Origin: Chlorogloeopsis fritschii | GTDB taxonomy: Bacteria > Cyanobacteriota > Cyanobacteriia > Cyanobacteriales > Nostocaceae | Length of the DNA: 64,000 bases | Strand: one strand, 5' to 3' | Assembly: GCF_043099315.1 (NCBI RefSeq) | Contig: NZ_CP170746.1 | In this document: positions 26,572 to 34,800 of the stretch, piece by piece | Position numbering within the stretch: the first letter of the stretch is position 1 | How the letters are laid out: each line of letters starts with the position of its first letter | Translations under genes and position numbers: made by a program | Notes under the pieces: generated by a model | Seen by the model: the letters and a program-made list of their open reading frames with translations, nothing else | Told to the model about the DNA's origin: nothing | Databases searched by the model: none

Positions 26572-27672
26572 ATGGCTAAACTCGAACTCAAAAACTTAAA
26601 TAAAACCTATAATCCCAAAGTCGTCCCCGTCAAAGACATTAGCTTAACTGTAGATAACGATGAGTTTTTGACTTTACTCGGTCCTTCCGGCTGTGGTAAA
26701 TCCACCGTCTTACGCATGATTGCCGGACTTGAAGAACCTACTCGCGGTCAGATCAAGATTGGGGACGTGGATGTTACCCACAAACGAGCAGCCGATCGCA
26801 ACATCGCGATGGTATTTCAAAGCTATGCACTCTATCCCCACATGACGGTGTACGAAAACCTCGCTTCTGGACTCAAACTCAGAAAAGTACCATCAACAGA
26901 AATTAAACGGCGAGTGGCAGAAGTAGCAGAGATTTTAGGATTGGGAGAATTAATGAACCGTAAGCCTGGACAGATGTCTGGAGGTCAAAGGCAGCGGGTT
27001 GCGGTTGGTCGTGCTTTGGTGCGTAATGCTGACGTGTACTTGTTGGATGAGCCGTTAAGTAACCTAGATGCACTGCTGCGCGAACGAGTTCGAGCCGATC
27101 TCAAGCAAATTTTTGCAGCACAAAAAGTGCCAGTTGTCTACGTCACCCACGACCAAACAGAAGCGATGACGCTTTCCACCAAAGTCGCTTTGCTCAACGA
27201 TGGCTATGTCCAGCAACTCGATCCACCTGCTCGCATTTATAACAATCCAGCTAACTTATTTGTGGCAGGCTTTGTTGGCAGTCCCCAAATGAATTTGCTG
27301 ACTCTACCCTGTCAGGGAAGGAACGCAATGTTGGGTAACTTCCAAGTGCCTCTGCCAGATTTACCAACAGCACCGCCTCAGATTGTGCTAGGCATCCGTC
27401 CAGAAAATGTCCGCATAGCCCAACCAGGTGATACCCAAAAGATTCGAGGGCGAGTGTATCTAGTGGAAAACTTGGGTATGCACTATTTAGTCAGTGTTAG
27501 GGTTGAGGGTTCGCAAACCGGAGCAATTACAGTACGTGCTTTGTTGCCAATAGACCAAAATTGGAGTGGCGAGGATATTACATTGACATTGCCCCCTGAG
27601 GATATTCACTGGTTTGATGTTCAATCTGGCGATGCTCTTGTTAGGAGGCAAATGTTAGGTGTGAGGGGGTAA
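26572..27672 (+). CDS. Sugar ABC transporter ATP-binding protein (MsmK/UgpC type)
   Basis: The start is at MAKLELKNLNKTY; an upstream ATG at 26524 would add 16 unlike residues. Visible motifs: Walker A GPSGCGKST, Q loop VFQSYALYPHMTVYENL, signature MSGGQRQRVAVGRAL, Walker B VYLLDEPLSNLDA and switch VTHDQTEAM. The C-terminal TOBE/OB extension (about 235-366) is the regulatory domain of CUT1 ATPases. It energises the two permeases encoded just upstream; such ATPases are sometimes shared by several sugar importers. Confidence 0.95.
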   Translation: MAKLELKNLNKTYNPKVVPVKDISLTVDNDEFLTLLGPSGCGKSTVLRMIAGLEEPTRGQIKIGDVDVTHKRAADRNIAMVFQSYALYPHMTVYENLASGLKLRKVPSTEIKRRVAEVAEILGLGELMNRKPGQMSGGQRQRVAVGRALVRNADVYLLDEPLSNLDALLRERVRADLKQIFAAQKVPVVYVTHDQTEAMTLSTKVALLNDGYVQQLDPPARIYNNPANLFVAGFVGSPQMNLLTLPCQGRNAMLGNFQVPLPDLPTAPPQIVLGIRPENVRIAQPGDTQKIRGRVYLVENLGMHYLVSVRVEGSQTGAITVRALLPIDQNWSGEDITLTLPPEDIHWFDVQSGDALVRRQMLGVRG

Positions 27673-27689
27673 TGCATCGACTTACATTT

Positions 27690-27781
27690 AGAACTTACGA
27701 AAAATCCCTCTAAAATCCTCTTTCCTCTGCGCTCCCTGTGCCTCTGCGGTTCTATTCTTCTATAACTCGTGCGTAAGTTCT
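27690..27781. repeat. MITE-like element with AGAACTTACG termini
   Basis: A 92-bp segment is bounded by AGAACTTACG and CGTAAGTTCT. The interior contains CCTCTGCG and AATCCCTCTAAAATCCTC words. A second copy in reverse orientation lies at 37181-37263. Confidence 0.65.
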
Positions 27782-27783
27782 AA

Positions 27784-27954
27784 CATTGTTAATGTATTGG
27801 CTTACATTGTTAATGCATCGGCATACATTGTTAATGCATCGGCTCACATTGTTAATGCATTGGCATACATTGTTAATGTATCGACTCACATTGTTAATGC
27901 ATTGACTCATATTGTTAATGCATCGACTTACATTGTTAATGCATCCGCTTGCAA
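27784..27954. repeat. 21-bp tandem repeat, 8 copies
   Basis: Units of CATTGTTAATGCATCGGCTTA type start every 21 bp (27784, 27805, 27826, 27847, 27868, 27889, 27910, 27931). Each holds the palindromic core ATGCAT. Read on the plus strand the array is open and would encode heptapeptides such as AYIVNAS. There are no CRISPR-like spacers. Confidence 0.9.
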
Positions 27955-28063
27955 CAATAGCTCACCTTGCCCGAACCTTGTCCGATCTAAAAACTTAACC
28001 TGGCTGTTATCTTTTCTGTGGCAATGGGCACATTAAATTTATACCTTACGATAATATGCATCT

Positions 28064-28438
28064 ATGCCTACCCAAGATAAGACACGCCGTTTGCCCCCTC
28101 AAACTATTAGTCAAGATATTGACTCACTCCACGGTTTGCAAACTATCAGCACCTACAACACAACCCGTGCTGATGCTTCTGAGGCAAACTTACAGACAGC
28201 TTATCAGGCTATGTTGACTCTGCAACAAGCCGAAACCGAAAAGCTAGCTTTATACCGTGCTGCTGCTGATGCTGCTCGATTGGCAGAATGGGAATTTCAT
28301 AATGCTGTATTAGCGATGAAAGAAGTGGTGCGGGGGCAATATGGTTCGGACAGCGATCAGGCTCAAGCGGTTGGACTGAAGAAAAAATCAGAGCGCAAGC
28401 GTCCTAGTCGTAAAAAGCCAGTTATGACTGCAAGTTAA
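28064..28438 (+). CDS. Hypothetical helical protein, 124 aa
   Basis: No recognised family. The N-terminal part (TRRLPPQTISQDIDSLHGLQ) leads into an Ala/Glu-rich helix likely to form a coiled coil (about 40-90; QAMLTLQQAETEKLALYRAA). A short basic tail (KKKSERKRPSRKKP) ends it. The last codons of this tail recur, with silent changes, at the end of a chimeric fragment at 29476-29511. No signal peptide or membrane segment is present. Confidence 0.7.
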   Translation: MPTQDKTRRLPPQTISQDIDSLHGLQTISTYNTTRADASEANLQTAYQAMLTLQQAETEKLALYRAAADAARLAEWEFHNAVLAMKEVVRGQYGSDSDQAQAVGLKKKSERKRPSRKKPVMTAS

Positions 28439-28484
28439 TTAACTGAATTATTGGCGTTGCCGATCAAGAATATGAATTTGTCTC

Positions 28485-28645
28485 ACGCAGAGGAGCCACT
28501 GCGGTGGACGGGTTTCCCGGCATAAAGGAGCCAGCGCGTTGCGGAGAGAAGCGCCGTGCGGGGGTTCCCCCCGTTGAGGCGACTTCGGAGGGTTCCCCCC
28601 GTTGAAGCGACTGGCGTCAAGTGGCGTCCGCAGAGTCGCAGAGAG
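28485..28645. repeat. GC-rich nested dispersed repeat
   Basis: Contains GGAGCCAGCGCG, two GGGTTCCCCCCGTTGA words and GCGACTGGCG. Relatives of these words occur inside the WD40 gene insertion at 32175-32220. It looks like a palindromic repeat with internal duplications and occupies almost the whole gap to the next gene. Confidence 0.7.
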
Positions 28646-28776
28646 TAAAAGTTGAGAATACTTGATTTTTGCATTTTATATCCAAATTTAGCAACGCCTA
28701 ATTATTGAGTTTGTGAGGGGCGATCGCTCTTCGAGAAAAAGCGATCGCAATTATTACTACAATGTAGAGGTAGTTT

Positions 28777-29169
28777 CTACTCTGGAAGGTTAGTTTCAGG
28801 ATCAGTTGGCATTTCAATGGGATCGGTGTTTGGCAGAGTTCCCTGCATCTGCTCGTTGGGTATGTCTGGATTGTTCTGGAGGTTGACAACGCCTTTTTCT
28901 GATGGCTGCTCGTTTGTAGTATTGGGGCCTGTTGTGCTAGAAACTCCAGCAATTTTAGGATCACCCGTTGCAGTTGCTTCTGAGAAGTTAGTGGCGATCG
29001 GATTGGCGATCGCTTCCCCTTGCGGATTCGTCGTTTCTCCTGCTGCGACATTTGCATCCAACATTGCACTCCCTGCAACATTAGTATCTGTAAGAGGTTG
29101 AGCTTGCTCGGATGCAACAACAGATTGATCTGGGGTAGTAGCTTGATCTGACAAAGATGGGTCGCTCAT
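28777..29169 (-). CDS. Hypothetical low-complexity protein, 130 aa
   Basis: Acidic, rich in Ala, Thr, Asn, Pro and Gln, with no predicted secondary structure, so probably disordered. It starts MSDPSLSDQATTPDQ and contains loose repeats (SGAMLDANVAAGE-like). The reading frame is chosen over two overlapping ones because its composition is that of a real disordered protein and it has a clear ATG after an upstream gap. Function unknown. Confidence 0.5.
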   Translation of the reverse strand: MSDPSLSDQATTPDQSVVASEQAQPLTDTNVAGSAMLDANVAAGETTNPQGEAIANPIATNFSEATATGDPKIAGVSSTTGPNTTNEQPSEKGVVNLQNNPDIPNEQMQGTLPNTDPIEMPTDPETNLPE

Positions 29170-29305
29170 GTTTACTGTTGCTTGCTAACGCTTCCATATA
29201 TTCAAAAACAGTTTTAAGAGCAAAACCTCATCCGCAATAGGTAATGCTGATTGCACTTAAAGAAGAATCAAGATTAAACACAACTGTAATTATCAATACA
29301 TAAAT

Positions 29306-29511
29306 TTTTATTCACAGATCGTACTGCTATGTACAAGTTTGCCGCTGCTTGGGAGAATGAGCCAATTGTATTTGGTGCCGCAAAACCCGGATATTCCAAC
29401 GCAAAGGCACATGATTGGGTTGAGTTCATGAAGCGCTCTGGCATTAAGCGAGTTTGTTGTTTTCTGAGCAAACGTCCTAGCCGCAAAAAGCCAGTTGCGG
29501 TTGTAAGTTAA
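29306..29511 (+). pseudogene. Chimeric fragment: 5' end of phosphatase gene fused to 3' end of the 124-aa hypothetical gene
   Basis: Codons 1-47 from the ATG at 29329 (MYKFAAAWENEPIVFG... IKRVCCFLS) closely match the first codons of the intact phosphatase gene at 31156. The last dozen codons (KRPSRKKPVAVVS) match the end of the gene at 28064 (KRPSRKKPVMTAS). Upstream similarity (TTTTATTCACAGAT...CGTACTGCT) extends to the phosphatase leader. The catalytic CX5R motif is missing, so it cannot act as a phosphatase. The 60-codon frame is intact and may be expressed. Confidence 0.8.
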
Positions 29512-29582
29512 TTAGACACACAGTCTTGAAAAGGACGGGTGATATTCCAATACGGTTCAATTAGTGATGTAGATTTCTAGAT

Positions 29583-29660
29583 GATCCCCCTTAGTCCCCC
29601 TTAAAAAGGGGGAAAATTAACTGCGTTTTGCCCCCCTTAAAAAGGGGGGTTGGGGGGATC
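29583..29660. repeat. GATCCCCC...GGGGGATC dispersed repeat
   Basis: A palindromic element with terminal GATCCCCC and GGGGGGATC and internal CCCCCTTAAAAAGGGGG hairpins. Two members of the same family sit in frame inside the WD40 gene (32148-32235 and 33360-33402). Confidence 0.85.
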
Positions 29661-29730
29661 TGACCTTAACTGAACGGTATTGGGTGATATCCCCGCCCCA
29701 CAAGAAAATCAGTTATTTATCCCAATGTCA

Positions 29731-30792
29731 TCAATATTTGTGATGATTTCGCATAGCTTTATTGATTTTCTTCCAGCGTTCTTTCTCGGCTAATTGCGCC
29801 CGTTTGTCTTGTTTGCGGACAAGATAGTTAAGTTCTTTTTGCAATTTTTGGTAGCTGAGAAATCTTGAAAAATCAAGTTCTCCCTCAAGTAATGCTTGTT
29901 GCACTGCACAACCGGGTTCATGGTTGTGCTGGCAATTCCGAAAACGGCATTCTGCGGCTAAGGTTTCGATGTCTGCAAAGGTTCCTTGCAAGCTTTCATC
30001 ACCTGCCCAAATTTGAATTTCTCGCATTCCTGGAGTATCGATAATTAAGCCGCCTGTCGGCAGTAATATCAATTCTCGATTTGTAGTCGTGTGTCTACCT
30101 TGATCGTCACCTCGTCGCACTGATTGCACAGCTTGCACTGATGCACCTTTGAGTTGGTTGGTGATGGTAGATTTACCCACACCAGAAGATCCTAACAAAG
30201 CAACTGTTTGTCCTGGTTGGAGGTATGATTTCAAGGCATCCAGCCCTTGATGATTGGTGGCACTCAATACTAGAATTGGTACTCCCAGGGCAACGGCTTC
30301 AACTTCTGAGACACTCTCTTCTAAAGAGTTGCACAGGTCGGCTTTATTTAAAACGATGACTGGATTTGCGCCACTTTCCCAAGCCAGAATCAGATAGCGT
30401 TCAATTCTTCTGGGGTTAAAATCGCCATCAAGTCCACAAACCAAGAACACGGTGTCAATGTTAGCTGCAACAATTTGTTCTTCGGTTTTACTACCAACGG
30501 TTTTTCGTGAAAACTTGCTTTTTCTTGGCAAAATTCCGTGAATGGTAGCGCGTCCTTCTGACTTTCGCGCCTGCACGATCGCCCAATCCCCAACAGCGGG
30601 AAAGTCTTGCGGTTGAGTAGCTTGATGTCGCAATTTACCTGCAACTTCTGCTGTTAGTTCACCCTGCTCGCTATAAATGATGTAAGTATTTCTGTATTCA
30701 ATCGCAACCCTACCAACGCTAAAACCTTGTTGGCGATAGGGTGCAAAACTGTGAGTAAAAAAGTCACTCCAGCCTAAAAAATTCAAATTCAT
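29731..30792 (-). CDS. rsgA: Ribosome small-subunit biogenesis GTPase RsgA
   Basis: The 353-aa protein has the RsgA layout: N-terminal OB fold, circularly permuted GTPase with G4 LNKADL before G1 GSSGVGKST and G3 DTPGMRE, then a zinc finger (CRFRNCQHNHEPGC: Cys, Cys, His, Cys). A C-terminal helix follows. RsgA binds 30S subunits late in assembly and hydrolyses GTP to release maturation factors. The length is normal and all motifs are intact. It is monocistronic here, flanked by repeat DNA; a strong Shine-Dalgarno and a 31-codon ORF lie in its upstream leader. Confidence 0.95.
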   Translation of the reverse strand: MNLNFLGWSDFFTHSFAPYRQQGFSVGRVAIEYRNTYIIYSEQGELTAEVAGKLRHQATQPQDFPAVGDWAIVQARKSEGRATIHGILPRKSKFSRKTVGSKTEEQIVAANIDTVFLVCGLDGDFNPRRIERYLILAWESGANPVIVLNKADLCNSLEESVSEVEAVALGVPILVLSATNHQGLDALKSYLQPGQTVALLGSSGVGKSTITNQLKGASVQAVQSVRRGDDQGRHTTTNRELILLPTGGLIIDTPGMREIQIWAGDESLQGTFADIETLAAECRFRNCQHNHEPGCAVQQALLEGELDFSRFLSYQKLQKELNYLVRKQDKRAQLAEKERWKKINKAMRNHHKY

Positions 30793-31155
30793 TGATATTT
30801 CCTCGATGTGTGCTGCTTGCTATGAACAAGGCGCACAGAGGGGGACACTTCTGTAGATTAATTTCTCTAGTGTCTGTAAATTCGAGTCTCATTCCTGTAA
30901 ATAGAGGATTGAACGAAAACCTCTGCGCCTTGTGTTGGTTGAGTTTTTGAAGGGAACCCGGACGGCTAGCAATTCAATCATCATTCTTCCTCCCTGATGT
31001 AGTACAATAATAATCTACATTACTACATTATCTGATTTCGGCAAAACTGGCATTAAATACTATGATGGCTTGGTTAGTAAAGGTAATGCCCTCATCAATC
31101 AAGTTGAGTAAATAGCAAGAGAACTTTTTTATTCACAGATTCAGATCGTACTGCT
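30793..31155. other. Intergenic region with operator-like repeat
   Basis: Separates the divergent rsgA and phosphatase genes. It contains an inverted repeat TGTAGTA-(15 nt)-TACTACA (30999-31027) and, on the minus strand, GGGAGGAAGA followed by an ATG at 30984 that opens a 31-codon frame ending at 30889. It may be the start of a decayed gene or a leader ORF. Confidence 0.5.
30999..31027. promoter_or_regulatory. Inverted repeat TGTAGTA/TACTACA, possible operator
   Basis: Seven-bp arms spaced by 15 bp of AT-rich sequence, placed directly upstream of a strong ribosome site on the minus strand. The arrangement resembles autoregulated toxin-antitoxin promoters. No repressor gene is present next to it. 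Confidence 0.4.
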
Positions 31156-31698
31156 ATGTACAAGTTTGCCGCTGCTGCGGAGAATGAGCCAATTGTATTT
31201 GGTGCCGCGAAACCCGGATATTCCAACACGAAGGTACATGATTGGATTGAATTCATGAAGCGCTCTGACATCAAGCGGGTTTGTTGTCTTCTGAGCGATC
31301 GCCAACTAGCTCGTTACTCGGATCTTCTAGGCACATATCAACAGGAATTCGGGATTAATCGTGTTTGCTGGGCACCGATTGAAGATTTTCATTTATGCGA
31401 TCGAGAAACGCTTACCCAGAAAATACTTCCCTTTTTGGCAGCAGCAGATCAACAAGGCGAGAAAGTTGTTGTACACTGCTCTGGTGGCATCGGACGAACT
31501 GGGCACGTGTTAGCTGCTTGGTTGGTTAGTCGTAGAGGATTGTCTAATAAAGATGCGATCGCTGCTGTGAGAAGAACAGGCAGAAATCCCTATGAAGCAG
31601 CGATCGCTTCTGTAATGCGAGGGAGAAATCCGTTTCAAGCTGTAGGGGAACTCCATGCGCTTCTGAATGAGTGCCGTCTTGCAGATTGGCGTTGCTGA
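31156..31698 (+). CDS. Dual-specificity/tyrosine-type protein phosphatase
   Basis: The 180-aa protein carries the CX5R phosphatase loop HCSGGIGRTG, with catalytic Cys108. An Asp before it (APIEDFHL, near 77) could be the general acid, and a C-terminal helical part follows. The enzyme removes phosphate from proteins or other phosphomonoesters through a cysteinyl intermediate; the substrate is unknown. The 5' end and leader are duplicated at 29306-29471. A downstream hairpin (GAGACGCGAAATTTCGCGTCTC) at about 31723-31744 may end transcription. Confidence 0.88.
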   Translation: MYKFAAAAENEPIVFGAAKPGYSNTKVHDWIEFMKRSDIKRVCCLLSDRQLARYSDLLGTYQQEFGINRVCWAPIEDFHLCDRETLTQKILPFLAAADQQGEKVVVHCSGGIGRTGHVLAAWLVSRRGLSNKDAIAAVRRTGRNPYEAAIASVMRGRNPFQAVGELHALLNECRLADWRC

Positions 31699-31844
31699 GT
31701 CACAGTATGAATCTAAAATGTAGAGACGCGAAATTTCGCGTCTCTACAAGAGTTTTGGTATCTAACAAATCATTTTCATATCCCCGTATCACCGCGTCTT
31801 TGTGTCTCCGCGTCAGCCTAAATGATAAGTTTTTCACCAAGCGA

Positions 31845-34800
31845 TTACCTCTGCTCAACCGCACCTAAAGCTAACAAAGTTGATTTTTGCGCCTCTGTTA
31901 AACCTGTAACACCGTAAATATTCATTCCTTCATAAAGACGTTCTGCTCTCAATGTCTGGATGCATTCTTGCGTTTGTACATCCCATAATTTAATTACAGC
32001 ATTGCCATCACCGCTCGCGATGATGTTACCTTCAGGACTAAAGTCAACAGACATCACCCAAGTATCATGTCCTGTTAAAGTAGCTATGCACTCGCCTGTC
32101 TTGACATCCCAAAGTTTGATTGTGCCGTCGCTGCTACAACTGGCTAAGATCCCCCCAACCCCCCTTGTGAAGGGGAGCCAGCGCCGTGGGCGGGTTTCCC
32201 GACTTGAGGCGACTGGCGTGGGCGAAGGGGGGATTGGACTAAAAGCGATCGCCCAAATCCATTCTTGATGTCCTTTAAGTATATGAATACACTCGCCTGT
32301 CTTTACATCCCATAGTCTAATTGTGCGATCGGCACTACTAGCTGTGGCGAGAAGCAAACCATCTGGGCTGAAAGCAACCCACCAAGTCCAACTATCATGT
32401 CCTTCAAAGGTTTGGCAGCACTGTTTTGTCTCTAAGTCCCAAATTCTCACTGTTTTGTCAAAACTGCCTACTGCCAATTTTTTGCCATCTGGGCTAAAGG
32501 CTGTTGACATAGTGATGTGTTCTGGGAAAGTATGCAGAAGCTGACCTGTTGCGACATCCCACAATTTAACTGTATGGTCATAGCTAGTGCTTGCCAGAAT
32601 ACGACTATCTGGACTGAAAGTTACGCTTGTTACCATACCTGCGTGTCCATGCAAAACCTTCATACACTGACCATTTACTACATCCCATAGCCTGATTGTT
32701 TGGTCAGCACTGCCACTTGCTAAGATACGTCCATCAGGGCTAAAGTTGACTGCAAAGATAAAATCTGCGTGACTGCCTAAACTGCAAGGTTTACCATCTG
32801 GTGTCCATAACCTCACAATACCGTCTTCACCACCACTGGCAAGTACCCATGCAAAACCTGCATGAGAAACAGGACTGAAAATAACTGAAGATAACCAGTT
32901 TTGCCTGCCTTTAAGTATTCGCACACATTCTCCGCTAGCTATATCCCATAGCCTAAGGGAAAAATCATCGCCACCAGTAACAAGTAATGTTCCTTGGGGA
33001 TTAACGGTGTTGACATAAATTGCATTGGTATGCCCTTGCAAAGTTCTCACACATTGTCCTGTGGAAACATCCCACAGCCGCACTGTCCGATCTAAGCTGG
33101 AGCTAGCAAGAATATTGCCGTCACCGATAAAGCAAATTGTATACACTCCATTTGTGTGTCCTTCTAGGATTTCAACACATATACCTTTTTCTACATCCCA
33201 AATTCTCACAGCACCGTCTAAGCTACTACTGGCAAGTAAACCTTGAGTACTAAAGGCGACAGATCTAATCCAATCAGTATGTCCTTGCAATGTTTCGATA
33301 CAGCATCCAGTAGTAATATCCCAGAGCTTAATTGTGTTGTCATCGCTGCCACTGGCTAAGATCCCCCCAACCCCCCTTATGAAGGGGGGCGAAGGGGGGA
33401 TCGGACTCAAGGCTACAGCCCAAACTCCGCTGGTGTGTCCTTGCAAAACTTTGATGCATTCTCCCGTACTTGTATCCCAAATTCGGATCGTAGAATCTGT
33501 ACTACTGCTAATTAATTTGTCACCATCAAGGGTATATATTACAGTACGAACTCCATCGCTGTGACCAAGAAAGGTTTTTAAGCACTGTCCGGTATTGATA
33601 TCCCAAATTTTAACTGTTCTGTCTTCTCCTCCAGTGGCAAGCATCCTACCATCTGGACTAAACGCGACTCCCCAAACAATGCCCAAATGTCCCTGATAAG
33701 TCATTAGCGGTTGGCTGCTAACAACATCCCATAAGCGAATATAGCCATCGGTGTGGGTGGTTGCTATTGTTTTGCCATCGGGACTAAATGCCGCATCCAT
33801 TGCTGTTGAGAAGGTTTTGGCAAACACCGACTGAGAGATATTGGCATGGGCAAAGTTAACTTGCTTGAGAGAAGTATCTTGAAGATAGGCTTGCCGTATT
33901 GTCAAATAGGAAAAATCATAGCCAGTTAAATCAATTTGGAGGTAAGACAACAGGTTAATAATATTACCTCCTGTGTAACCAGGTTCGCCCAACAGTGAGG
34001 AGGTAGGAATGATTGGTTTATTTTCTTGTTTTTGATTCTCCTGTTGCCATGTTTTGAAAGTCTGTTCTCGTAATTGATTTGTAATTTGAGCGAGTAGAGT
34101 AGCGATCGCTTGTTTGTTTCGCACTAAAAGTAGTAGTTGCTCTATCACTGGTTGAAGAATAAGTTTTGTTTGAGCAGCCCTAATATAGTCTTTAGCAGTT
34201 GCTTTCATTAAAGCATAGCTATTGAATAAGCACTTTTCGTCTGTTCCCCACTGTTCAATCTCTGCACACACCTGTTGAATAAAATGGTCTGTGACATACT
34301 CCATCACTACAGGTTGTAAGGTAAATTGTACAGGGGAGTTAGGAACTGAAATTTTTTCGATTAAGCTTCGCCTTGCCAAAGATTCTAAAGCTTCTAACAG
34401 GTTCATTGCAGGTATGGGCAAAACTAAATCGGTACGCAATTCCATTAAATTTACTGGTTCTCGGTTGATTGCCAGCCAGTAAATTAAGTCTTTTTCCAGT
34501 GCTGAAAGCCGATTAAACTGCTGTGTTAACAGTTCGTAAATGCTACCAAAAACTTTGGTGTCTTGAGCAAGAAATTCTGCAATATCGCCATTAAATAACT
34601 CTTGAATTGTAGTAGCTATGATTTTGAGAGCAAGGGGATTGCCTGCGTAGTGTTGAATCAACTCTTGGCAACGAGAATCACAACTGTAAAAGAAACTCTT
34701 AGTTCTCACCAATTCTTGGGCAGCGATCGCACTCAAACCCGATAGTTGCAATGAACGAGCTGGTAGTGTTTCTCCTTCTAAGGCTACGATTTCTTGGGGC

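Noticed and set aside
27784..27954. Possible CRISPR array
   Set aside because: Units are contiguous 21-bp repeats without unique spacers of regular length.
27797..28036. 79-codon open frame over the 21-bp tandem repeat
   Set aside because: Open only because the unit is a multiple of three; no ribosome site and no recognisable protein. Kept as a repeat.
28485..28645. Possible coding region or RNA gene
   Set aside because: It decomposes into duplicated GC-rich repeat words with no open frame supported by a start site.
30881..30900. TTCGAGTC word suggesting a tRNA T arm
   Set aside because: No cloverleaf can be built around it.
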